Source: a virus
DNA: 64,000 bases
IMG/VR virus record: IMGVR_UViG_3300037245_001837
Span: 1-64,000 of that record
Strand: one strand, 5' to 3'
The position numbers and the translations under genes are program-made. Shown one piece after another: positions 40,419 to 50,820 of this stretch (the first letter of the stretch is position 1; each line of letters starts with the position of its first letter). The notes under the pieces were generated by a model, which worked only from the letters and a program-made list of their open reading frames with translations, ran no database searches and was not told the DNA's origin.

Positions 40419-43400
40419 ATGGGAAAGCAACAAAAAAGACCACCGTTAAAATTAGTTGGAGAAGAAAGACCTCCACTTAATTTGATAGGCGTAAAAAAAA
40501 AAGTTGGATTAGAACAGGAAGATACCACATTACCTTTGGAAGTATCTCAATCGGATACATCAATACCTCAATTGGTTGGGTCTTTGGAATCTCAAACATC
40601 GACTCCAGAAATACCTATTAAAGAACCTGAACCTGAATCTAAAGAAGATGGATTTGGTTCTGAATTATTTAGAAGCCTACAAAAAGGGTCAGCTAGATTA
40701 GGAAGAGATATTGCATCAATTCCAGAACTAGTATTTGATGTATTCGCTGCCCCACAAAATTTCATAGCTGAACAATTTGGAATAGAAAATTTAGCTACTA
40801 ATTCCGAAAGACTAAAAACTGATTTAAATATAAAAAACTCCATAAAAGATTATTACGCAGGTGATATAGAAAGATTAAACAAATTATCTGAAGAACTTGA
40901 CAGAAAATATATTGGTGGTATTACTGATAACTTTAAAGCAGGTAATATTGGTGATGGATTTAGAATACTTGGTAATAGTTTAGCTGAATCATTACCTTCT
41001 ACATTATCAATCGCATTTGGAGGTGCAGCTACAAAAGCACCTCAATTATTAGGAGCTGTTACAGCTACATTTGCAGCAGGTAAAAACGCAGAATTAAAAT
41101 CAAATCCAGATATAACAAATAATATAAGAGTTTTAAACGCACTTGGAACTGGATTAGCAGAAGGTGTTTTCTCAACAATTGGAACAGGTAGAATTGGTGT
41201 TGCTGCAAAAGAATTAATAGCGAAAGAAGGAGTTGAACAAGGTGCTAAGATTTTAAAGAAAAACTTAATTGATATTTATACAGAACTACTTAAAAAGTAT
41301 CCTATACCAACAGCAATGCTTGGTGAAGGTCTGGAAGAATCTACAACTCAAATTACTCAAAATGCCATTGATAAATATACAGGCGTAAGTCCTGATATTA
41401 ATTTAATGCAGGGTGTATCAGATGCTTTTATTTTAGGTGTTGGTTCTGGTGGAGCATTTGGTACTGCATTAGAAGGAATAAAAAAAATATCAAAAGAAAA
41501 AACAACAAAAGAAGATGTTGAAGTTGTTGAAAGTTCAATTGAAAAAAGAAATGTTTTAGAAGAGGAACTTAATCAGCAAATTAAAGAAGGTGAAATACCA
41601 AATCAATTAGCTTCTGAAACAATTGCTAATTTTGATGAGATCAGAAAGCAATTACAAGCAATTCCAAAAGATTATACTTCTGATGAAAAGGCAATTGCCA
41701 TTGATTTATTAAAAGAGAGAGCAATTATTGAAAGTGAAATGGAAGGACTTGACGAGAGCCTTTTAGGTATTAGAATATCGCAAATTGCAGAAATAAATGA
41801 AGAACTTAGAAATATTAAAAAACCACAAGTAGAATCTACTGTATTGGAACAAACAACTGAATTTGCAAATGAATTAGGTACTCCTGAAGATATTTCAGAT
41901 ACAGTTGCAGGAGCTACTAGCGTAAAAGTTGGTGATACAGAGATAATACTAAAGTCAGAAGGTGATAATATTGTTTTAGAGAGTATTCGTACCGATGAAG
42001 ATAAAAAAGGTCAAGGAAGCGCTAGAAATGCCTTAGATAAAATAACAGAAGTTGCAGATGCCCAAGTTAAAACTATCGAATTAAAAGTTGTTCCAGAAAC
42101 AGATTCCACAACGGAAGAAGGATTAATAAGTCTTTATGAGAGTGTTGGATTTGTAAAAGACGGAAATAAAATGGTTCGTGAACCAAAAACAGAAGATACA
42201 TTTTCTAATATTGATAAAGTTATAGATGAAACAACTACTGAAACTACCCAAGAAACAGAAGTCGATGAAGTTCTTTCTGAACAAAATAAAAAAGCTCAAG
42301 AGCAAAAAGAAACAACCGAAGTAACAAAAGTTGCTAAAGATGTTAGATCATTATACAATATACACAGAGATTTATTCGAGTTAGACAGAGTTAAATCTTT
42401 CGCAAGTGCAACAGTAACCGATAGGATTATTACCACTATGGCAAAAAGGCAAGGTATTAGTAAAGCAGAAATGTATGCTAAAATTGATTTTAAAAAAGGA
42501 GATTCCAATACAATTGACAAACTAAATAAAAAAGGAAAAGCTTTATTCCAAATAGTAGGTGAAAATGCTTTATTAAAGGAGCAGTATAAAAATAACCTGC
42601 AATTAGCGAAAGAACTAGATGGAGAAGGAAAAACATCTGAAGAAATTTGGTTCAGTACAGGTTGGGAAAAAGGTACTGATGGTAAATGGAAAACTGAAAT
42701 TGATGATTCTAAAATGGAATTAGATGGTGATCTTATAAATTTACGACAATATAACCTTAGTGAAGCTATAAAATATGATGCTTTATTTGAAGCATATCCT
42801 GAATTAAAAGATATTAAAATTTCTTTTTCGCACAGATTAGGGAATCTGTTAGGTGTTTATATGCATGACAGAAATCGAATTGTTATTAACAGTGAATTAA
42901 GCGTGAAAGAAACACGATCTACATTACTGCATGAAATACAACATGCCGTACAGAAGAAAGAGGGTTTCGCTGCGGGTGGATCAGCCGTTATAGCATCTAA
43001 CTACTTAAATCAAAAAATACGTGCTATATCACTATCTAAAAATTTACCAACAGGACTTATTAGAGTAGCTAAGAAACTAAATAAAAAAATGTTTGAAGGT
43101 GTTGATATAAACGCTACAAAACAAGAATTTACAAAAGAAGTAGAAAAAGCGAAAGGTCAATTAAGTAAAGAAGAATTTGAACTATATAGTAGTATCGCAG
43201 GTGAAGTAGAGGCAACAAACGTAGAGACACGTATGGATTTGACAGCCGAACAAAGAAGGACAACACCACTATCTCAAACAGAAGATATAGCAAGAGAAGA
43301 GCAGATAGTGTTATTCCAAAAATCACAAGGAGCGATGTTAGTAGAGGACGGTAAATTTATTATTTACGCACTAACAAATCCAAATGTATCTACACCTCTT

Positions 43401-46400
43401 CACGAGATGGCACATGTTTATGAACATTTTTTAACTAGTCAGGAACGTAGTGATATTTTAAAATTTACAGGCAAAAAACAATGGAACAGAGAAACTAGTG
43501 AAGAATTTTCAAAAGGTTTTGAGAAATATTTAGCAGATGGGAAAGCACCTACAAAATCACTACAAAAAATATTCGATAAGTTTAAAGAATGGCTTATTGA
43601 AATATATAATGGAGTAACAGATAGTGATATTGATGTTAAATTATCACCTAAAATGCAGAATATTTATACTGAAATGTTAAATGTAGAGACTAAAACACAA
43701 GATAAAAGAAAGACTACTACTGATGAAACAACATTAAAGCCAAATGTTTTTGAAACTGATAAAAATAATTATACAGTTACGGTTAAGGATGGTAAATTAG
43801 ATATTGTACCTGAATTTGGAAAGGCAAAACCTAGTAAATCTGAAATTAAAAAGGTTACAGAACAGTATTTAGATAAAAATGATTTCACTATTGGTAAAAC
43901 TGCCAACGTAGAGGATAAACCAAATATATCTCCAGAACAACTTAGAGAACTTGTAGCTGCGGAAAGTGAGAATGCACAAGAAATAGCAATAGAAGTTCTA
44001 AATTCAAAAGGTAGCGACAGTCAAATTAATATAAACGAAACAAAAGAAGGTTCTATTGCAGAAGCTTTAAAAGGAGTTCAGGTTAACAAAGAAAGTTTTG
44101 CTAATACTGATGATGTAAATAATATTTCTAGTGTAAACCAATATTATTTTAATTCAAGGAATAAATCTTTAAAAGGTAATGATGGTAATATTGATCGTAT
44201 TCGTGAAAGAGCGCAGCAAAATACGTCAGAAGAAGTTACATTAAAAGATGTTACTGATTTCATTAAAGAGAATTCAAGTCCTACACAATTCTTAAAGCAA
44301 AAAGTTTCAGCTCCTACAACAGATTTAGAAATAAGATTTGAAGAAGTTACAGGATTAAAACCTACTCCAGAGAATGTTAGTAAAGTTTCAGGAATTCAAG
44401 TTACAGGAACAGAAATAACAGAAGAAGGAGATGTTCCATTCCAAGTTGAAAGTACACAGGTAAAAATTAAAGGAACTGCACTAACTAATTTAGTTGACAG
44501 GCTTAAAAAAACAGGTCTTAGCAGCGATGTTATTATTTTATCAGACAATCAGTTTAAAAATAAATTAGAAAGTCTTGGAAGAGATGTAATTGAAACACCT
44601 CTTGGATTTATTAGCGATAATACAGTTTATTTAAATAGAGATACCGTAAAAAAAGATACTCCTATTCACGAATTTGGGCATTTATGGAATAATTACGCCA
44701 AAGAAAACTTCAATGATGTTTTCAATAAAGGTATTGATTTAATAAAAGATAGTGAATACTTTGAAAATATTTCAGATAATCCTAACTATGAGAATCTTAC
44801 TGAAAATGAAAAACTAGAAGAAGCATTATCACAAGCTATTGGCGAGAAAGGTGTTAAAATATTAAATGAAAGTGCCAGAGCAAAATTTAATGCATGGTTT
44901 AAAAATCTATTTACAAGAATTGCTAAAGGTCTTGGAATAACAACACTCAAAGGGAAACAACTTTCAGATATTACATTAGATAAGTTCACAGATTTAGTTA
45001 GTGCTGAATTATTAAGTGGAAAAAAAATAACTACTGAGGTAAAACAAAAATCAGAGCCTAAAACCAGAGTTAAAGAGGCTGATGTAACAAATATTGATTT
45101 AGTTGTAAAAGAACAGGAAGCCATTAAAAAAACAAAGGATACATTAACTCAAAAATTTAACGACAAAAAAGCAGAAGTTAAAGATATAAAGAAATCGTTA
45201 GTAAAATATATCAATTCAAATATCGATTCTAAAAGATTTAATGAGCAGAGAAAAGGAGAGTTAGGAAAATTATTGACACTCGTTAAAAATACTGAATCTA
45301 AAAAAGCATTGCAAAAAGCATTTAATAATGTAAATAAAATTGTTCAGGATATTGACAATAGAATTATCAAAAAAAGAATTGATAAAATCCTAGACAGTAA
45401 ACTTTCAAAAAAACAAAGTGGTAGAGTAAAAGCAAATATCACTACGGAACAGGCTGAAATCATATTGAAATCTGTAAAAGAAAATGTTGTTCTTCCAAAA
45501 ACAAATGACCAAAAACCTGCTCAAAGAGTAGAAGAAAAACTTTTTGAGTTATATGATAAAAGAGATGCTTTACATGCCAAAGAAGAACTTACTGAAGAAG
45601 ATTTTAAAGAGCTAGAAATATTAGATATTTCAATAAATTATTTAAATGGAGTTAATTCAGATGATGCAAATAACCGAAATATATTTTTAGGTAATGCTTT
45701 ACAGCAAATTGAGTCAATTTTTGAAGATGGAAGAAGTGATCTAAAGGAACAGATACAAGCTAGAAACGAAAAAGATCAGGCATTTACGGATGCTTGGATT
45801 GAGGATATCGACCCAGAAGGTACAGAATCAAGATTATCTGTAAAAGAGTTAGAAAATAAAGAAAAAATAGTTGGTAATTTAGCTACACGAATATTAAATA
45901 AAGGGTACTTCTTATTTTTTCAAGGACAGGCAACAGGTAGTTTTGGAAGTTTAACTTCATTAATTTCTAATAAAGGTGGTGAAACAAGAGAATCCAGTTT
46001 TGGAGTTCAAATTGACAGCAATCTAAAAAAAGATGAAACTGCTAAGAAAACCAGAATTAAAAAGTTCACTAAATTATTTGATGATACGGTTAAAGATGTT
46101 TTTGAAGATAGTTCTAAAGCAAACAGAATAATGAATAAAAGGGTCGATGTAGAACTTTTAAGAAATTATGAAAATGATGATCCAAATACACCTAAATACC
46201 CTGTTAAAGTTCCATTCACTTATTCTGAATTACTAAATGTATTGCAGATAGCTAAAAACGAATCTCAACTTGGAGGTTTAGAAGCTAATGGATTTACAAA
46301 AGAAGTAATCGATAAAATTGAAAAACAACTCCCATCTAAATTAAAAGAATTTGGAGATAAATTGTTCGATTTATATAATGAAGCGTACATTGATGCTAAT

Positions 46401-48134
46401 AAAGTGTATGAAAATATGTATTTCCATTCTTTAGGTAAACCTGATTTTTACGCAGGTAAAGTTTATCGAGAAGGTGTAGATACAAAAGTAGAGGATCAAT
46501 TATTTAAAGAAGGTGTTACCAAAAATACAGGATACGGAAGCCAGAAGGAAAGAGTAAACAATAATAAAAAAATTGTTCCAAAAGATGTAAGATTTTTATA
46601 TCAAAGACATATTTCAGAGAGTTCCCATTTTGTTGCATTCGCAGAATCTCATAGACAGTTAAATAAATCTTTAAAAAGTGATGATTTATTAAAATCTATT
46701 TTAGTTACAAATCCAAAAAACGGTACTAGAATTATAAATGAACTTGATTATTATAAGGTTAGAGATTTAGAAAAAGCTGATTTTGCAAATTATTGGCTAC
46801 TTGACTTTTTTACCAGAAATATAGCAAAAGCAACATTATCTTTAAAAGGTAAGATTGGTTTAACTCAAACGATTTCTATTGTAAACGGTTCTTTAGATAT
46901 GCCAACAAACATAAAATTTAAAGATTTTATAGCGTATTACGAACCTGCAAGAGTAATTAAAACAATGATTAAATTACTTAAAGAATCTGATTACCTAAAA
47001 AACAGGTATGATGTTGGAGGTATTGAAAGTGCAATGTTTGCATTATCAAATGAGGCAGATCAAAATTCATTAGAGTTTTCAAATGAAAGTCTTGAAAGTA
47101 AAAGAAAAAAAGTAGCTAGAATCTATAAAAAAGTAACTGATCTCGCTATGATTAATGTTAAAATTGGTGATGCTATTGGTGTTATGGGTTCAATTCCTAT
47201 GTATAATGCTTGGATAGATACATTTATCAAACGTGGAGATTCAAGACCTGTTGCAGAAAAAAAGGCATTAGATTTATTTGAGTCATCAGTTGACCGATCA
47301 CAACAAACAATAAGTACATTTGGTAAAAGTAGATGGCAAAAAGACCCAATAATTAGGTATTTCATGATGTTTACCTCTTCTCCTGTTCAGGCACAACAAA
47401 ATGCAAATTATTACAGGAGACAATTATATAAAGATGTTTTCACTCAAAAAGCGTTTAGAGGTTCAAGAGGAAGAAATATTCTAGGTTTCTTAAACTATCA
47501 GTTCGCACAACCATACTTGTATTACTATATTTCTGCTTTAATGGCAGGTAGTGTATTGCCAGTTTTAGGGATTGGAGATGAAGAGCCAGATGATACAGAT
47601 AAAGACCTTACAAGAGCTTTAATTTTAGGAAATGCACAATCAATACCAATTCTAGGAAATGCAATGACTTATGGTGTGGATATGCTATTACTGGACAAAG
47701 ATCATTCTTATGGAGGATTAATGTCAAGTCCTATTCTGGAAAAAATAATGAATATTGAAACATTTATAGACCGTTCTGTAAAAGCAAAATCAGAAGCAAC
47801 AAGAACCAAAAACTTAAATAAAGCTCTAAAAGAATTTAGCAATGTACTTGTGGCAATGCCTAATTTTGCAATTGATTTTTATAATGATTTTAATGACGTA
47901 TATTGGAACAGTGAAATAGATGCAGATATTAAAATACCAAAAGCTTTAGGTTATTCTGATTTTGTAATTAAAAAAGCAAGAACAAAAAGAATGTCAAGAA
48001 AAGAAGTTGAGGCTAGAATTAAAAAAGCCAAAAAGAAATATGATGATTCTGTTGATAAATTAAACAAAACTGAAACTGAAAGACAAAGACAAAAAAGAAT
48101 AAATAAAATATTTGGAGAAGAAGATAATCGTTAA
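40419..48134 (+). CDS. giant ejection-like polyvalent protein with GNAT and three metallopeptidase-type domains (2571 aa)
   Basis: The domains read in order. Residues 1-80 are a Pro-rich linker. About 80-360 are amphipathic helices (GILGNSLAESLPSTL-like, LGEGLEESTTQITQNAIDKY) typical of membrane-inserting ejection proteins. About 500-590 form a GNAT domain (KKGQGSARNALDKI at G531, LISLYESVGFV). Zincin-type HExxH motifs lie at 838-842 (LLHEIQHAVQKKEGF), 995-999 (PLHEMAHVYEHFL) and 1417-1421 (PIHEFGHLWNNY), each with later Glu residues. A long coiled coil spans about 1550-1700. A C-terminal region with hydrophobic segments ends basic (from about 2150; FLNYQFAQPYLYYYISALMA, DPIIRYFMMFTSSPVQ). 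It is probably packaged and ejected with the DNA, and helps form a path or cut envelope or host proteins. Confidence 0.75.
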   Translation: MGKQQKRPPLKLVGEERPPLNLIGVKKKVGLEQEDTTLPLEVSQSDTSIPQLVGSLESQTSTPEIPIKEPEPESKEDGFGSELFRSLQKGSARLGRDIASIPELVFDVFAAPQNFIAEQFGIENLATNSERLKTDLNIKNSIKDYYAGDIERLNKLSEELDRKYIGGITDNFKAGNIGDGFRILGNSLAESLPSTLSIAFGGAATKAPQLLGAVTATFAAGKNAELKSNPDITNNIRVLNALGTGLAEGVFSTIGTGRIGVAAKELIAKEGVEQGAKILKKNLIDIYTELLKKYPIPTAMLGEGLEESTTQITQNAIDKYTGVSPDINLMQGVSDAFILGVGSGGAFGTALEGIKKISKEKTTKEDVEVVESSIEKRNVLEEELNQQIKEGEIPNQLASETIANFDEIRKQLQAIPKDYTSDEKAIAIDLLKERAIIESEMEGLDESLLGIRISQIAEINEELRNIKKPQVESTVLEQTTEFANELGTPEDISDTVAGATSVKVGDTEIILKSEGDNIVLESIRTDEDKKGQGSARNALDKITEVADAQVKTIELKVVPETDSTTEEGLISLYESVGFVKDGNKMVREPKTEDTFSNIDKVIDETTTETTQETEVDEVLSEQNKKAQEQKETTEVTKVAKDVRSLYNIHRDLFELDRVKSFASATVTDRIITTMAKRQGISKAEMYAKIDFKKGDSNTIDKLNKKGKALFQIVGENALLKEQYKNNLQLAKELDGEGKTSEEIWFSTGWEKGTDGKWKTEIDDSKMELDGDLINLRQYNLSEAIKYDALFEAYPELKDIKISFSHRLGNLLGVYMHDRNRIVINSELSVKETRSTLLHEIQHAVQKKEGFAAGGSAVIASNYLNQKIRAISLSKNLPTGLIRVAKKLNKKMFEGVDINATKQEFTKEVEKAKGQLSKEEFELYSSIAGEVEATNVETRMDLTAEQRRTTPLSQTEDIAREEQIVLFQKSQGAMLVEDGKFIIYALTNPNVSTPLHEMAHVYEHFLTSQERSDILKFTGKKQWNRETSEEFSKGFEKYLADGKAPTKSLQKIFDKFKEWLIEIYNGVTDSDIDVKLSPKMQNIYTEMLNVETKTQDKRKTTTDETTLKPNVFETDKNNYTVTVKDGKLDIVPEFGKAKPSKSEIKKVTEQYLDKNDFTIGKTANVEDKPNISPEQLRELVAAESENAQEIAIEVLNSKGSDSQININETKEGSIAEALKGVQVNKESFANTDDVNNISSVNQYYFNSRNKSLKGNDGNIDRIRERAQQNTSEEVTLKDVTDFIKENSSPTQFLKQKVSAPTTDLEIRFEEVTGLKPTPENVSKVSGIQVTGTEITEEGDVPFQVESTQVKIKGTALTNLVDRLKKTGLSSDVIILSDNQFKNKLESLGRDVIETPLGFISDNTVYLNRDTVKKDTPIHEFGHLWNNYAKENFNDVFNKGIDLIKDSEYFENISDNPNYENLTENEKLEEALSQAIGEKGVKILNESARAKFNAWFKNLFTRIAKGLGITTLKGKQLSDITLDKFTDLVSAELLSGKKITTEVKQKSEPKTRVKEADVTNIDLVVKEQEAIKKTKDTLTQKFNDKKAEVKDIKKSLVKYINSNIDSKRFNEQRKGELGKLLTLVKNTESKKALQKAFNNVNKIVQDIDNRIIKKRIDKILDSKLSKKQSGRVKANITTEQAEIILKSVKENVVLPKTNDQKPAQRVEEKLFELYDKRDALHAKEELTEEDFKELEILDISINYLNGVNSDDANNRNIFLGNALQQIESIFEDGRSDLKEQIQARNEKDQAFTDAWIEDIDPEGTESRLSVKELENKEKIVGNLATRILNKGYFLFFQGQATGSFGSLTSLISNKGGETRESSFGVQIDSNLKKDETAKKTRIKKFTKLFDDTVKDVFEDSSKANRIMNKRVDVELLRNYENDDPNTPKYPVKVPFTYSELLNVLQIAKNESQLGGLEANGFTKEVIDKIEKQLPSKLKEFGDKLFDLYNEAYIDANKVYENMYFHSLGKPDFYAGKVYREGVDTKVEDQLFKEGVTKNTGYGSQKERVNNNKKIVPKDVRFLYQRHISESSHFVAFAESHRQLNKSLKSDDLLKSILVTNPKNGTRIINELDYYKVRDLEKADFANYWLLDFFTRNIAKATLSLKGKIGLTQTISIVNGSLDMPTNIKFKDFIAYYEPARVIKTMIKLLKESDYLKNRYDVGGIESAMFALSNEADQNSLEFSNESLESKRKKVARIYKKVTDLAMINVKIGDAIGVMGSIPMYNAWIDTFIKRGDSRPVAEKKALDLFESSVDRSQQTISTFGKSRWQKDPIIRYFMMFTSSPVQAQQNANYYRRQLYKDVFTQKAFRGSRGRNILGFLNYQFAQPYLYYYISALMAGSVLPVLGIGDEEPDDTDKDLTRALILGNAQSIPILGNAMTYGVDMLLLDKDHSYGGLMSSPILEKIMNIETFIDRSVKAKSEATRTKNLNKALKEFSNVLVAMPNFAIDFYNDFNDVYWNSEIDADIKIPKALGYSDFVIKKARTKRMSRKEVEARIKKAKKKYDDSVDKLNKTETERQRQKRINKIFGEEDNR

Positions 48135-48146
48135 AAAATAGAAATA

Positions 48147-48482
48147 ATGGATACGGATTACAAAAAAAGATTAAAACGACACATCAAAGCGTTGGATACC
48201 GCTTATGAAAATATAATAACAATTTTAGAAGAGGATGTTAAAAAGGAGTCTAAAAAAGAGGGGGAAGATGAAAAAATAGCTCTAAAAGATGATAAAATTA
48301 AGACCTATGCAGATGGGTTGGAGAAGGCTGCTAAAACAGCAAATTACCTTTTAACTGAAATTAAAACTAAACAAGAAGAGCTAGATTTATTGAATAAACC
48401 TAAAAAAAATTCTAAACAAGTAGAAGATGAAGAAGTTATCGAAACTACTCAAGATCATCAATTAGAAAAACACTTAGAATAA
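48147..48482 (+). CDS. small coiled-coil protein, terminase small-subunit candidate
   Basis: A 111-residue, highly charged helical protein (DYKKRLKRHIKALDTAYENI and an acidic tail) whose stop overlaps the terminase ATG by one base (TAATGG). Place and size fit a small terminase subunit, but there is no recognisable DNA-binding helix-turn-helix, so an accessory or scaffolding role is possible. Confidence 0.55.
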   Translation: MDTDYKKRLKRHIKALDTAYENIITILEEDVKKESKKEGEDEKIALKDDKIKTYADGLEKAAKTANYLLTEIKTKQEELDLLNKPKKNSKQVEDEEVIETTQDHQLEKHLE

Positions 48483-50758
48483 TGGAAAATAGAGATCGTA
48501 GCTACAGGGGAGATATTGCCGAAAAACTAAATATTTTTGATCTAGTTCCAAAAGTTATTTACAACAAAAGAAACGCTGATAAAAGTTGGAAGTATAAAAA
48601 ATATCCAGATATTGACCCTAATTTTATTTGCGTATCAAAAGACGGTACAATTGGAAATATTTATAAAGTTGGAGAGCTTATTATAGCAGTTCCATCTCAA
48701 GAAGGAAAAGAAATTTTAAATATAGATACTCCTTCAAATGAAGCTAAATGGAAAAGAACACCAATACCAGAAGGTTTTCTAAAACTTGAAGAAAATTACA
48801 GAAAAGACATTGGAGAATCTGCAAACCATAAAAAAAGAGATGTACGACAAAAATACAAAACAGACCGTAAAAATCTTATTTCAAAACATATCAAATTTAT
48901 AGATAATGAATTCGATAAAAGAAAACACGGTTTATTTATAAAAATTGATGAAGAAATTCTATACTTAACTGGAAGTGCGTATATGTTTTTAAACTACTAC
49001 TATCTTACCGATAGTGATATGTATCCATTATTCAGAACAACATCATTATACACTTGGCTACATTGGGAGGCAGTAAAAGCCGATAAAGATGTTTTTGGTG
49101 AGCTAAGATTTAAAAGTAGGCGTGTTGCTTGGACTTCTGAAGCTGCTAGTGAAGCTCTAAACACAGTAACTATTTTAAAATACGCTAATATTCCAGTAGT
49201 TTCAGAACGTAAAGAATTAGCCGAAGAATTATTCCAATCAAAAATAATTGACTCTTTTAAATATTACCCTACTTATTTCAAACCAATAATAAGTGACCCT
49301 AATACTTTAGAAAAAAAGAAGCTTGAATTAACGCATAATACGGCTCAAAAAGAAACTGCAAGGATAAAACTATACCCAACAAAAGTAACAGCCTATGATA
49401 GTACTAGGGTTAAGTCATTCGCTATTAACGATGAGGTTTTTAAACTTGAAGATGTAGATTTCACAGCATTTAGATCAAGGCATAAAAGATGTTATAATAA
49501 AAGTAAAAATTTACACCCTAAAGGAAAGTTTGGTTCAACTGTTGGAGATAAAAATATAAACACAGAAACAGCAAGATACGAATGGGAAAATGCAAATCCT
49601 TTAAAAAGAGATTTAACAGGAAATACAAATACAGGTCTAATCGCATTATTTGTAGATAATTGCTATACTGATGCTGAAAATGGGATGTTTGACGGATGGG
49701 GTTATCCAATTATTAACAACCCACAAAAACCAATTCTAAATGAAATTGGAGATATTGTTGAATTTGGTTCTATTACATTATGGAAAATGGAAGAGGATAA
49801 AATGAAAAAAATGAAAAAAAGCGATTTAAATTCATTTTATAGAAACAGTCCAAGATTAATTGAACACGCTCTAAGAAATGAAGGAGGGATAAATAATGAT
49901 TTCGATGCAGATAATTTAAATAATCACGTTGACCATTTAAATTCAATTCACGAATTAGATTGGACTGATATAATTTATAGAGGTAATTTAGCTTGGACAG
50001 GTGAGCCTTATAAATCTGATGTGGAGTGGAAGCCAAACACTAAAGGTAAAATATTCACAACTTGGCTACCACCTAAAGAACTCCAAAATAAATCATCAAT
50101 TAGAGAGTTTCATGGTAAACAATTAAAAATGCCTGATAATAATCATATAGCCTGTTTAGGAGTAGATAGTTATGATTTAGTTGGTAAAGCTGCTAGTGGA
50201 AAGGGTTCTGACGGTGCTTTTACAGGATACTCTAAAATGAGTATGACAGGATGCCCTAGTCACTCATTCTTTTTAAAATATAAAGATCGCCCAGACAAAA
50301 GAGATGATTTTTATGATGATGTCATAATGACTTGTCAATACTTTGGTATTTTCGCCTTAATTGAAAGTAACAAAGGTCGTATTTTAGAGTATATGTACGA
50401 TAAAGGATTTACAGGATATGCTATGAGAAGGCAAGATAAAAAATGGAGAGATTTATCAGATGCAGAAAGATTATATGGTGGAATGCCAACATCAAAAGAG
50501 GTTATTGCTGACCAAGCTAGTTTATTGAAGGATTACATCATGGATAATGTTGGTCAAAATTTAGATAATGAATGTAAAGTATATTTCAAAGACTTAATTA
50601 CAGAGTGGATTGCATTTAAAGTTGATAAAAGAACTGAATTTGATTTAGCTGTTGCTAGTGGATTTGCTATTATGGGAAGTCAGTACAAAGTTAAGATGAG
50701 AAAAGTTCCACCCATAAACCCAGAAGGTGGATTAACGTTATCTTCATTCGGAGCTTAA
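48482..50758 (+). CDS. terL: terminase large subunit
   Basis: A 758-residue TerL. The nuclease half has the RNase-H-like triad in the right places: GVDSYD (D562), LIESN (E628) and FDLAVASG (D721). The ATPase half (residues 150-450) has the crAss-like place of the P-loop filled by KSRRVAWTSEAASEAL (211-226), without a standard GxxGxGK(S/T), and a Walker-B-like AINDEVFKLEDV. It cuts and packages the concatemer at the portal. The portal gene follows after 62 bp with its own promoter. Confidence 0.85.
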   Translation: MENRDRSYRGDIAEKLNIFDLVPKVIYNKRNADKSWKYKKYPDIDPNFICVSKDGTIGNIYKVGELIIAVPSQEGKEILNIDTPSNEAKWKRTPIPEGFLKLEENYRKDIGESANHKKRDVRQKYKTDRKNLISKHIKFIDNEFDKRKHGLFIKIDEEILYLTGSAYMFLNYYYLTDSDMYPLFRTTSLYTWLHWEAVKADKDVFGELRFKSRRVAWTSEAASEALNTVTILKYANIPVVSERKELAEELFQSKIIDSFKYYPTYFKPIISDPNTLEKKKLELTHNTAQKETARIKLYPTKVTAYDSTRVKSFAINDEVFKLEDVDFTAFRSRHKRCYNKSKNLHPKGKFGSTVGDKNINTETARYEWENANPLKRDLTGNTNTGLIALFVDNCYTDAENGMFDGWGYPIINNPQKPILNEIGDIVEFGSITLWKMEEDKMKKMKKSDLNSFYRNSPRLIEHALRNEGGINNDFDADNLNNHVDHLNSIHELDWTDIIYRGNLAWTGEPYKSDVEWKPNTKGKIFTTWLPPKELQNKSSIREFHGKQLKMPDNNHIACLGVDSYDLVGKAASGKGSDGAFTGYSKMSMTGCPSHSFFLKYKDRPDKRDDFYDDVIMTCQYFGIFALIESNKGRILEYMYDKGFTGYAMRRQDKKWRDLSDAERLYGGMPTSKEVIADQASLLKDYIMDNVGQNLDNECKVYFKDLITEWIAFKVDKRTEFDLAVASGFAIMGSQYKVKMRKVPPINPEGGLTLSSFGA

Positions 50759-50795
50759 CATTACTTTTAACCAATAAAAAATATATATTAAAAAC

Positions 50796-50803
50796 TATAT
50801 TTG
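50796..50803 (+). promoter_or_regulatory. promoter -7 box candidate before the portal gene
   Basis: TATATTTG matches TAnnTTTG in full, 17 bp before the ATG at 50821. No clear TTG lies 20 bp upstream. It has the same sequence as the boxes at 31967, 38295 and 60416. Confidence 0.6.
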
Positions 50804-50820
50804 TAAATATAACAACAATT

